Below, piece by piece: positions 10,850 to 20,799 of a stretch of 64,000 bases of DNA; position 1 is the first letter of the stretch; every line of letters begins with the position of its first letter. The translations under genes and the position numbers were made by a program. Below the pieces are notes generated by a model. That model did not search any database and had not been told where the DNA came from. It saw nothing but the letters and a program-made list of their open reading frames with translations. Source of the DNA: Rhytidiadelphus loreus (lineage: Eukaryota > Streptophyta > Bryopsida > Hypnales > Hylocomiaceae); NCBI GenBank assembly GCA_947034895.1, contig OX344762.1, forward strand, positions 35,072,760 through 35,136,759, given 5' to 3'.

Positions 10850-12330
10850 AATTATGTATCAATGTTGCTGCTGATCTCCATTAATTGAGCTAGACAACCT
10901 TCCGGCTTGATCGACTTCAAAGTGCACGTTCACAGCAAGTAGATGTGCGTGCGAGCTTAATATTTGCAATGCAGATCGAGAGATCTTCAGTTGTCGGTGA
11001 TGAAGACTCAAGCCATTTACCAATTCTATATATGTAAGTACCGGTACCAACGTTCAGCGAGACAGCGAGAATTAGTCGTTGAATAATAGGACTGATCCCG
11101 CCGGCCCTTCTGCTTGTTACAAAATTACCACTGACCTACCTATCAATCCAAAGACGTCAATGTTACCCTAAATTATTAATGATACTGTAACAAAAGATTG
11201 TATACATAATCCATATCTTAAGTTTGTTTTGTTTGTTTTGTTACAGTGAGATCTGCTGGACCATGCGGTCTCTCCCGGTCGTGTTCTTGGTGTACCGTTG
11301 GAAAGCTCTTTACTTACTAAGAGAGGTGCACAGCTAGACTAGCTTTGTTTTGTTTCGTGGTGTTTGACTGTTTGGACCTACGATGTCAAAGACACTGAAT
11401 TTCAAAGTTTTTATAAGTTAAGAAAAATAGAAGATGACTTTGACTTTTATTTTGACTGAGGCAACGGTACAGGGCACACTAAGTTAGTCAGTCCTGATGA
11501 AATGCACATCGTGCACTGTCTTGTGCAGCCGGCAGCTCTGCACAGTAATAACTGAGTGACTGGTAGCCAGAGTCGGGACTATTCTTAGCTAGGGATCGGA
11601 GGAATCAATGTCTCTGCCGAATTTCCATATTAACCCGTTTCATTAATTATTGGTTCAAGTAAGTATGGGACTCTGCAAGTGAGCACAGATTTGGTGTTTC
11701 CCACATGCGCGCCTGGGAATATGGGATCAGCCAAGAAGGTCGTTGAGAAAATTCTTTGAACCGACGTTCCCACGAATTCTTTCACGAAGTTCCTCGATCA
11801 CAAACGTGGTACCATGCCAGCGATCGGGAAGTTTCTTTTAGTTTGATCGACCAGCTCATTTCGTCGGCCAATTCCCAAATTGAATTGTTTTTTCAAGTAC
11901 CGAGTCCGGTTTTTTTTTTTCTATTTTTGCACTCAAAATAGAAAATGTTGCTGCCAATCTCCATTAAATGGGCTAGACAACCTTCCGGCTTTCAAGACTC
12001 AATTAAAACTGCACGTTCACAGCAAGAAGAAGACGAGCTTACTATTTGCAATGCAAAGAGATCTTCAGTTTTCGGTGACGAAGAAAGCCAAATGTTTACC
12101 AATACTATATAAATAGATACCGGTACGAATGTCCCGCGAGAGTCACAGTCGTGGTCCCGCCGGCCCTTCTGCTTGTTACAAAATTTCGAAGTCTGAACAT
12201 TATATTACCACTGACCTACCTATCAATCCAAATACGTCAACCCTAAATTAATGATATTTAACAAGAGATTGTATAATCCTGGTGATTGCACATCGTGCAC
12301 TTTTGCACAGTAAGAACTGATTAGTTTGGG
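10850..12330. repeat. Right pair of the segmental repeat (inverted relative to 2.2-3.24 kb)
   Basis: Two tandem units with a period of about 780 bp. Landmarks occur twice: GCTAGACAACCTTCCGGCTT (about 10890, 11970), GCACGTTCACAGCAAG (10923, 12010), CGGCCCTTCTGCTTGTTACA (11101, 12160) and GCACATCGTGCAC (about 11503, 12287). The units are the reverse complement of those at 2.2-3.24 kb. A short fragment in the opposite sense (CAGTTCAATTTGGGAATTG) lies at about 10500. Together the two pairs bracket a segment of about 7.6 kb that contains GT47 gene 1. Confidence 0.75.
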
Positions 12331-12713
12331 TCATTCACATCATTCATGCAAGAAGAGGAGTTCCAATCAATCGGCACCCATAACAAAGCTTGAAAACATC
12401 TAGCATTGATGACTTTTCCTATTGTGAGCCAACTTGCAGCTTCTTCAAATTTGCTAAATTACTGAGTTGCAAATGGAAAATGGTGAGCCCATCAATAAAG
12501 AGAGGCCAATGCCGTTTGCATTGGGGCATGTTTTCTTTAGTGGAGCCGTCATTATGCAGTTGGCGTGCTTGTTCCCGACTGCATTGGAGCTGCTCTTCCC
12601 AAACATACTCATATACCGTATGTGTACTTGCATTATTTAACGCAACCCTATTTCACAAAAATGAATATTTCAGTACAGCAACACCATCACATTTCCTGTT
12701 TCACCATGTGGCG

Positions 12714-12856
12714 CCAAGTTTACAGTGCGTTATACGGAGGAGTACTGAGCATGGCCAAGTTTACAGTGTGTCGTACGCAGTACTATTGAGCATGCCCAAG
12801 TTTACAGTGCGCTGTACGGAGTACTACTGAGCATGGCCAAGTTTACCGAGAACTGT
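12714..12856. repeat. 41-bp minisatellite in the 3' flank of GT47 gene 2
   Basis: Units start exactly at 12714, 12755, 12796 and 12837 with CCAAGTTTACMG and end with ACTGAGCATGG-like words; the last unit is partial. The homologous flank of gene 1 has only one such word (GAGCATGGTCAGTCAAGTTT), so the tandem expansion is specific to this copy. Confidence 0.93.
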
Positions 12857-12915
12857 ACCAAAGTGCATGGCCGGTTCGCTACCGGCTGCGTTTCCAGTCA
12901 TCTTCTCCTAAAGTC

Positions 12916-14271
12916 TCAGAAGTTCGGAATTGCACCAAAAAATCGAGCCTTCAAAGCTCTCACGGAGGAACGAAGGAGGGTTTCATCATCCTTCAGATAC
13001 TCGTCGTAAATGGCCATGCAATATTGCTGTCGCTGCAGAATCTCCTCTTCCTTCATCGCCCGAAGAGTACCCACGATCCGCTGCATCTCCGTCGTCGGAA
13101 ACTGCAACAAGCACTTGTACCACTGGATCAAGGTGTCGAATGGCTTCACGTAGTTGTCCGCTATCAAAACGGGGATGGCTCCCGCGCTCAGCACCTCTAT
13201 GAATCGATAGGAAGCCGGTTGAATCCCCGCGGGAACCAAAGCGAACGTCGTGTTCATGAGGTCGACGAAACTGTGGTTCCGATGAACAACTTCGTCCTCG
13301 TCGCAGTGCACTCCAAGCGCCGGCTCCTTCTCGCGGTTCATGTTGTTGATCGGGTGGTCACAGGAAGTCGCTACAATCACGTCCCGTCCGTTGTGCATTT
13401 CCCGGAAGGAATCCCAGCTTCGGAACACTCCCTCTCCTGTCTTGCCTAAGTAACGTAATCCACGGAACGTGGCGAGGTATTTTCGCTGAGTTGCATTCAC
13501 GGCCATGAGAGCGGGCATGTGGTAGAGTCCTGGGAGCGGGATGCTGATGTCAAACCCTGCGCGGTAGGTGGTCTCGTGGCTGTCGGTCGCCAAGACAGCG
13601 GCCATGCCGATGGAGTCTTGAGGCGGTCCTTTCTGGTCCCACTTGTCTGCGAAGATGACGAGAGCATGGTTGAGGCCGTTGTTCCAATAAGGAAGAGTGT
13701 TTGGGTGCGGTGGCCATGGGTTGTCGGCGTCGAGAAAGACGAGGAAAATGCATGCCTGTGCAGGGTCGTTGGTGAAGTATCGCGACGAGTTGATTCGTGA
13801 GAAGAATCGTTGCGGAGTGGCCGGGAGGTCGTAGGTGTAGATTAGAAGCTCGTTCGACTTTTCGCACCTGGTGAAGTTGAAGCAGGCGTCCATGGAGCAG
13901 AGAGGAAACTTTGCCGGGAAGTGCCACGTCTTGCCCTCTGCGTACCAGGGAAGAGGTGTGCATAATCCTTCGGGCTTGACAACTTCTTTGACGGCCACCT
14001 GCTCTTCTACGATCTGGACTGGAGGGGAAGGGCAGACGGTTGGATCTTTACACTCACAGGAGAGGGAAGGTGTTGGAAGCTGGTGGATTGTTCCTGAGGT
14101 GTAGGATACTGTACAATTACAGTTTCCAGAGGGAAACACCAGGGGGATTGGGTCCTTGAGGGTTGCGAAAGAGTTATTGCCAAGTGTGAAACTATTAAAA
14201 CTTGTGAAGAAGGTGACGATTGTAATGAGACAGAGACATATAACGGAATAAGCTATGGTTGCGCCTTTCAT
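12916..14271 (-). CDS. Exostosin-like glycosyltransferase (GT47), gene 2
   Basis: Intron-free, 451 aa, starting at the ATG at 14271 (an upstream TTG extends the frame by only four codons). An N-terminal signal anchor (about residues 6-24) is followed by a luminal stem with the PSGNCNCT motif and a Val/Glu-rich tract, then the exostosin catalytic region with EXT-type block SYRFIEVLSAGAIPVLIAD. The product is probably a Golgi type II glycosyltransferase; the sugar specificity cannot be read. From PWYAEGKTWHF to the C-terminus it is almost identical to gene 1, whereas the anchor and stem (about 110 residues) are only similar in layout. The gene is divergently arranged with the plus-strand GT47 gene at 15583, about 1.3 kb apart. 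Confidence 0.9.
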   Translation of the reverse strand: MKGATIAYSVICLCLITIVTFFTSFNSFTLGNNSFATLKDPIPLVFPSGNCNCTVSYTSGTIHQLPTPSLSCECKDPTVCPSPPVQIVEEQVAVKEVVKPEGLCTPLPWYAEGKTWHFPAKFPLCSMDACFNFTRCEKSNELLIYTYDLPATPQRFFSRINSSRYFTNDPAQACIFLVFLDADNPWPPHPNTLPYWNNGLNHALVIFADKWDQKGPPQDSIGMAAVLATDSHETTYRAGFDISIPLPGLYHMPALMAVNATQRKYLATFRGLRYLGKTGEGVFRSWDSFREMHNGRDVIVATSCDHPINNMNREKEPALGVHCDEDEVVHRNHSFVDLMNTTFALVPAGIQPASYRFIEVLSAGAIPVLIADNYVKPFDTLIQWYKCLLQFPTTEMQRIVGTLRAMKEEEILQRQQYCMAIYDEYLKDDETLLRSSVRALKARFFGAIPNF

Positions 14272-15582
14272 TTTGAAGGCCAAGGGTTATCTAATCATTT
14301 ACCTAGGAACTAAAATGTCAGGCAGAGGTGACCGAGAGAGACGGAGAGCTAGTTTGATACACAAATTTCATGCAATGTTCCCGTCGCTATGGCACAGGAA
14401 CAAGACCTGCAGATCGAATACGAGGAACACTACAGAGTCGGCCCCGAAGGGTTTAGGGTACTATGCAAAAGGATGGATCCGACTTGCAGAGAAATAAGGA
14501 GAAATAGAGAAGTAGAACCAGACTATTGGAACAGACTATAGATAATGCAGGGTTGGCCTGATTCAAAACTATTCATATACAGCTGCAAAACGTAGCTATT
14601 TCAAGATAGATGAGGAGCTTGACCGCATGCAGAAGAACTCAGTCTCGCCATCGCCATTTCCTTCAATTCCTCTCAAGAGTTCAAACATCCAATCATGCAT
14701 CATAGAGCCAAAACTGCAGGGTATGATCCATCAAAACGAGAACTGGTAAATGTGGACAAGCAAATTTCGAGAGATGAGAAGCCGATCAGCTGCCTAAGAA
14801 AACACCATTCAGGTTTTGTAACTTTCAAATTTGCAACAAGCCAAGATTAACATTCCTCCTTGCTGATCAAGCGGGTGAGACCGACGTACTGTACCTGCAG
14901 CTGGTGACTTGAGCAATCACGTTACGCAGTTGCACTCGATCCATACTGTGTAGTTCTCACGATGTTGCAGACATGGTCACATGCTGAACAGTGAACACCA
15001 CGCGGCAGTTAAACAGCAAGATCGGAACTGTAGAGGAGTAGGGAAGGGAAGTTTTCAGAATATTCGAAAGGAACATGGCACGGTCGCACGGGTGTCCGGG
15101 AGCACGAATTTAATTAGGTTGCTTACCAGGCGCGTCTTAATGAAGAAATTGATGGCTGCTGGTAAGCTACTGCCGGGATCAATTCTTCTGCACATGGGCT
15201 CTGCTGAGTATTAAGGAGTCAGAAATCATGGAAATGAAGTCTTATCGTAACGTGCAGCCATTCCGAACAGACGCTTCGTAAACGCCGGTCTTTCAAACCG
15301 GAGTTAGCCTTCTTCTCATAGTAACGGCGACGTGCGTCATGCGCAAGTCCCTCATCTTGCAACGACTTCTGCAAGCCAGGCTCTTCACCGGATCTGTGAG
15401 CAGTGCGCTATATTTCGCTGTCATGACAGAGACGTTGTAAGTGGCGCTGGAAGCAAAGCTTGTTATGAAGTTCTTGCAAGTACGTAGCCGGCATCAGAAC
15501 CAAACTCTGGCATTATGAAAATGACAGTGCTCAGTAGGGTTTTCGTGCACCGTATAAGTTAAGGTTTCGTACATCGGATCGC
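14272..15582. promoter_or_regulatory. Shared 5' region of divergent GT47 genes 2 and 3
   Basis: This 1.3-kb spacer separates two divergent GT47 genes and presumably holds both promoters. Only short ORFs are present and none looks real. A TATAAG word lies at about 15553, too close to the start codon to be convincing. No operator-like repeat was seen. Confidence 0.35.
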
Positions 15583-17085
15583 ATGCATGACGCTGCAACG
15601 TGCACGATGAAGTCAATAGCAAGTAAGTCGCAAGTGGCCGTTGCCATTTTTCTTTCCATATCTCTTTTCGGTTCGAGCTTCTACAGCTTGAGTTCATATT
15701 TGTCGCCAGCGTCATGCGCTTCAGAGCCTTCTCCTGTGTCTGTGGCAATTCCGGCAGGAAACTGCAGTTGTAAATTGTCGTATGTCTCTTTGCCGGGTGC
15801 GTCGTCATTATTTTCGTGGCAAAGTCCGAAAGCTCCAGAGATTTCTTGCGATTGTTTTCAGCCCGGTGCGAATACCCATCTGCAAGGTCATGGTGGAGTC
15901 GAAAATTCGACAAAGAGGGAGTGTCCGGAGTGTAAGGCGTGTCCTTCTCCGGAGGTGCAAGTTGTGGAGAACGAAGTTGTGAAGGAGGTAGCAAAGCGGT
16001 GTCCTAATGTGCCGTGGTTCGCAGAGGACCGAGAGTGGCATTTCTCAGCTGGTTTTCCACTTTGCTCCATGGACGTCTGCTTCAACTACACCAAGTGCGA
16101 GAACGCGGAGGAGCTGAAGGTATTCACTTACGACCTCCCGAGTCCGCCGCATAGCAATTTCTACAAGATCAATCAGTCCAAGTATTGGACGGACGATCCG
16201 GAGAAAGCTTGTCTGTTGTTTGTGTTCATTGATACAGCATACCTGTGGCCAATTTGGCCAAATGATTTACCCTACTGGAACGGAGGGCTCAACCATGTAC
16301 TGATCACATTCGGAGATCGATGGGAGAAGAAGGGCGCAGCGGCGGACTCCATCGGAAATGCATCAATTATGGCGACGATCGCTTACGAAACGTCGCATCG
16401 TCCGGGGTTTGACATCAGCATTCCTTTGCCGGGTCGAGTGAACTGCAGCAGCTTCCAGTCTGTGAACATTTTGCAGCGGAAGTACTTTGTGACTTTCCGC
16501 GGGACGAGGTACCTTGGCAAGCGAGGCGAAGGCGTGTTTCGAAGTCATGACACGTTCCGGGGAATGCATAACGGAAAGGATGTCGTAGTGGCGACGACTT
16601 GTAACCATCCGACGAACAACATGTTTCGGAAAGAGCATCCAGATTCTGCTGAACATTGTGACGACGACGAGGAAATCTATTTGCGCTACAACAGTTTCTA
16701 CGATTTGATGAACACCACATTCGGACTTGTGCCCGCAGGACGCCAGCCGAGTTCATACAGGTTCATGGAGGTTCTTAGCGCGGGCTCCATTCCTGTTCTG
16801 ATTGCGGACAACTACGTGAAACCGTTCGACACGATGATCCATTGGCATGACTGTCTGCTGCAGTTCCCGACCTCGCAAATGCACCGGATCATTCCGACAC
16901 TCCGAGCACTGAAAGCAGAGGATATCATTCGGCGACATGAAAATTGCCTGGACTTTTACAATGACTTTCTTAAGGATGACGATACGTTGCAGGAATCTGC
17001 GATGCGGGCGTTGAAGGAGCGCTTTCTCGGCGTCCTTCCAAATTTTGCCAAGGTCAGACAGAGGAGACGACAGCGCTCGGCTTAA
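15583..17085 (+). CDS. Exostosin-like glycosyltransferase (GT47), gene 3
   Basis: Intron-free, 500 aa. The layout matches the two minus-strand paralogs: hydrophobic anchor (about residues 16-38), a stem with AGNCSCKLSYV, a Cys/Val/Glu stretch (CPECKACPSPEVQVVENEVV), the motif WFAEDREWHF, and an exostosin-type catalytic region ending in SYRFMEVLSAGSIPVLIAD and FLGVLPNF. It is clearly more diverged from genes 1 and 2 than they are from each other. The C-terminus has an extra basic tail (VRQRRRQRSA). A second ATG at 15607 (Met-9) lies just before the anchor and is an alternative start. Predicted role: Golgi glycosyltransferase of unknown substrate. A 12-bp tandem (GCTGAAGAGATT, three copies) lies at 17166-17201 downstream. 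Confidence 0.9.
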   Translation: MHDAATCTMKSIASKSQVAVAIFLSISLFGSSFYSLSSYLSPASCASEPSPVSVAIPAGNCSCKLSYVSLPGASSLFSWQSPKAPEISCDCFQPGANTHLQGHGGVENSTKRECPECKACPSPEVQVVENEVVKEVAKRCPNVPWFAEDREWHFSAGFPLCSMDVCFNYTKCENAEELKVFTYDLPSPPHSNFYKINQSKYWTDDPEKACLLFVFIDTAYLWPIWPNDLPYWNGGLNHVLITFGDRWEKKGAAADSIGNASIMATIAYETSHRPGFDISIPLPGRVNCSSFQSVNILQRKYFVTFRGTRYLGKRGEGVFRSHDTFRGMHNGKDVVVATTCNHPTNNMFRKEHPDSAEHCDDDEEIYLRYNSFYDLMNTTFGLVPAGRQPSSYRFMEVLSAGSIPVLIADNYVKPFDTMIHWHDCLLQFPTSQMHRIIPTLRALKAEDIIRRHENCLDFYNDFLKDDDTLQESAMRALKERFLGVLPNFAKVRQRRRQRSA

Positions 17086-17463
17086 TCTCGATCTTCAGGA
17101 GCAAGAGTGGGAAGATGTAGATGGCAGAAAAGAATGGGTTTTACGTACCTGGCGAAGTAGCTGTTGCTGAAGAGATTGCTGAAGAGATTGCTGAAGAGAT
17201 TTTCAACCTATCTGTGTAAGAGTCTCTGGCTCTCTGCACACTTGATCATTCATTGTAGCGATGATAAATCCCTATCTGCGAGCTTGATTTACTTCTGCAA
17301 TTCAAGCCTGTCACTTAATACTGCCGAACTTACATGTAAACTTAAACTTTGCTGCGTATTTGAATCATTTTTTCTGGAACGCCACCAAACACATACAGAA
17401 TATATGATAGGGTTTGACAATTTGAATTGAAGATTTTGATTTTGATGTGAAAGCTAATACATA

Positions 17464-17542
17464 CTCCCTCTGTTTATGAAAAAGCCCTGTGTTTCCTTTG
17501 TAAATACAAAGAAACATGGGTCTTTTTCAGAAACAGAGGGAG
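17464..17542. mobile_element. Stowaway-like MITE
   Basis: A 79-bp inverted repeat starts CTCCCTCTGTTTATG and ends with AGAAACAGAGGGAG. It is flanked on each side by TA (17462-17463, 17543-17544). The CTCCCTC terminus with TA duplication is characteristic of Stowaway MITEs (Tc1/mariner superfamily; established knowledge). The inner arms also pair (TTTCCTTTGT with ACAAAGAAA). It is noncoding. Confidence 0.88.
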
Positions 17543-17544
17543 TA

Positions 17545-19062
17545 TTTTTTTAAATTCATGTAAAGAATCGGTGATGTTCACGAAAGCCCTAGTTCTAGTT
17601 CTCCTGGCAGTGCCTTTTTTTCCTCCTTGGAATTCTATTTCTTGCTTTGGCGCTTCTGTTTCTCTCACAGTTTGTGCACGATTCTTGAAGAAAATTGTAG
17701 CAATTTGTGAGAAATTCTTCAGTCTGCAGATAATTATTTGAGCAATTGTTCTAAGCAGACAGTTGGTTGTGAACATTTGTGTAAGATAGTGAGCATTTAT
17801 AAGTAGCAATTCTTGAGGGTGCAATATCTTGAGCGATCAATGGTGAATCTTGAGCGATCAATGGTGTAAGATAGTGAGCATTTATAAGTAGCAATTCTTG
17901 AGTGAATTCAAATAATTGGAGCAAGGGCAAACACTGAACTATGCAACAACTTTAGCAGCTGCAACTTCTATGAATTCATATCGAAGCTGCACCGAAAGTA
18001 AGAATTGAATTGAGTGTTTCTAATTGCATCGTGTTTCTAATTGAATCTCAAAAGTGTTAGTTTTATAATTAGGTTTTGCTTTCAAAAAGAACTGTATGAT
18101 TACTGTGTTGACGAAGAATTTATATCCATTATTGGTCGTGGTATTAATAAAGACTGAACTACTTGCAATAGTAACAAAGAAAGAAATGCTTGCAGCATTC
18201 ATTTGGGATAGTTAATGATAATTATCTAGTAATGCAATGAAGAATTGAAGTTAGCTTTATTATAAATTAAACATGAATTCACTTGCAATTGTTCTTGGAT
18301 TGTCCAATAATGAGACAAGTATGATTTGACGATGTACATCATAGATCTACTACACAAAAAGGGAAGAATAAACCTCCACGCAATGGCTTTGCAACTTCAA
18401 TTCAATATTATAGGGTGGTTGCAAAAAAGATCGACTGGTTTTTGTAGTGTTTTGCCAAAATTGTAGTTTTTGCACTTAGTACTAGGAGTACTATGAAACA
18501 AAACAATTTGAAAAATTGATCTAAAAAATTGATGGCTAAAAGTATTGTTGCGAGTACTATGACTACTTGCAAGAACTAAAACATTACTATTTGAAAAAAA
18601 AAATCACTTTGTCACAAAAAATATAAATACAATGAGGTATAAATTATTAATAAATAGAAAATCATGAACAAAAAAAACAAAAAAATTGGTAATTTGTAAG
18701 GACTTGATGGAGTTCAAATTTCACCCAAAAAATGAAGTCAAAACCATCTTCAATGTTCAAAAGTGCACTCACAAGGCCACAACGGAGACCTATTTGTACA
18801 AATATAATAACATATTTTTAGATTTCTTTTAGTAGGTACATGTCCCCCTACTGTAAGAATTTCAGCTTGAGATCATTAATTTTGGGTACTCTTGAATACT
18901 AAAACCTCAAATTGTGATAGATTAGCAAAATTGACTTTTAAATATTATTTCTTTTTTTTTAATTCCTAGAAAACAAGGGATATGATTACAATAAAATTAG
19001 TCATCTCCAATAAATAAAAACTTCAAGTTAATTGGATTCTATCTTCAAAAGTTCTAGCTAAA
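17545..19062. other. Intergenic, one short duplication
   Basis: A+T-rich DNA with no gene. A roughly 40-bp word (GTAAGATAGTGAGCATTTAT and the next 18 bp) occurs at 17781 and again at 17865, an 84-bp offset. Confidence 0.6.
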
Positions 19063-19167
19063 ACAATTCTATCATTCTCACAATGTGATACAAAATAACA
19101 ATTCTATCACTCTCACAATGTGATACAAAATAACAATTCTATCACTCTTACAATGTGATACAAAATA
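19063..19167. repeat. 35-bp tandem repeat, three copies
   Basis: Copies start at 19063, 19098 and 19133 and read ACAATTCTATCAYTCTYACA then ATGTGATACAAAATA. Only two positions vary. No gene is present. Confidence 0.93.
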
Positions 19168-20043
19168 GGATTGGTCTTTCTTGCAATCACCCTATACTAC
19201 ACTTGACATTGTTCACTTGATGTAATACCTTGGTATTTGCAAATGGAGATGTGTCAAATGGCAAGAAAGCTATTCTAGAGAACTTGCTCTCTACAAACAA
19301 ATATGTTTAGTAATGACAAAGATAAGAATGCTATCTAGTGAATTGAGATCTAGTTTATTTTCAACAAGAATTTTTTTTGTGGAAAATGAGTAAATATTCT
19401 ACTTCCATTAATAATCAAATCAAGTTTTGTTATTTGCTAAGGTATAGCCCCAATTCCTAAGTGATTGTATATATGCTATAGTAGCCCCCCTTGCTTGACA
19501 TATATACCAACCTTTACATTAAGTACAAAATGTACACAAATTGGTACATAATATATGTAGAATGGATTCAAATTGTCATTTATACCAAAATTCAATGGTA
19601 CCCTATTTGCATCAAAATGCCTTCTCTTAGATTTTGAACCATTCTTAGTGTGCACTTTGTAGGATTCAATTTTGAACTTACATTGTATTAATACCTTTCA
19701 TTTCACTTCTTGCTTTCTCTAGAAATGTCTCCATTGACATGTTTAAAATGAGATTTTGTCCTCAAGTTTAGCTCTAACTTTAAAAATAGAGTAATAAATA
19801 AATAAAAATTTAGTAAAACTCTTTTCAAAAGGGATTGAAGATGTGCTTTTAAAAAGCTATATATAATATGCCTCCTTATTTAAAGTATTGAATTTGTAAT
19901 AATATAACATTCAGTAGCATGCACTATCACTACCTTGGCTCTACATTAGATGGTGTGGAATATTCCACACCCAACAATACTTCATGATTAGCTAAAGAGG
20001 ACATGCAGGGCACTCAATGTGATGAACAAGATGCACGAAGGAA

Positions 20044-20181
20044 AGGTAGTGGGCATGAAGCCACTACCTAATGTTATGAAGCAATTGGAGTTCTTTCATT
20101 CAAAAGAAGGAAAGGTAGTGGGCATGAAGCCACTACCTAATGTTATGAAGCAATTGAAGTTCTTTCATTCAAAAAATGCCA
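20044..20181. repeat. 69-bp tandem duplication with internal hairpin
   Basis: Two copies offset by exactly 69 bp (20044, 20113). Each contains GGTAGTGG-N8-CCACTACC, an 8-bp stem. The 69-bp length keeps a small plus-strand frame (ATG at 20022) open through both copies, but this frame has no recognisable homology and I do not call it a gene. Confidence 0.85.
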
Positions 20182-20799
20182 ATTTTCATCTGTTGGCAAG
20201 TAGAACACATCAAATTCCTAGGATTCATCTATAATAGACCCTTAAACATCACTTGAAGTTAAAAGAAGATTTAATAAATACGCATAATTCATCCAAGAAA
20301 AGCAAGAGTTTGTGAAACTCTACACTATTTGTGACGAAATTTAAAACACTCGAACTCAGCCTACCAATCCAGCGCACTCATCAAGAATCCAGTAAATTTT
20401 GCTTGGTTTGCTCACTGACAATATTTATAAAACTCCATAAAGTAGAAAAAGAGAAAAATAATAAAACAACATGACACGAAAAATTCACGAAATCACCGCG
20501 TGCTACGGTATTTGAGAGTCTAGGCCTTTGACAAAGACCTTGATTCAGTCCTACATGTTAAACGCTCTGAGAACAATGAAACAATAGACTGATTACATCG
20601 ACGGTTGCTGTCAATAATATAATGTCAAGCTCGCAGCCAAATGAAAAGAGGGCCCTAGCTAACAGGAGAGGTTAGAATAAAGCATTTTACAAATGAATTG
20701 CGCATGTACAAAGCAACATATTGATACGTCGAGCATGCAATTGGTGCTTTTGTAATAAAATTTACTCCAAAATGAACTACGTATCCAGTGATGAAAGTT

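Noticed and set aside
17464..17542. Use of the Stowaway end as proof of a grass host
   Set aside because: The end is short and could have arisen in several lineages; the gene content does not look like a grass.
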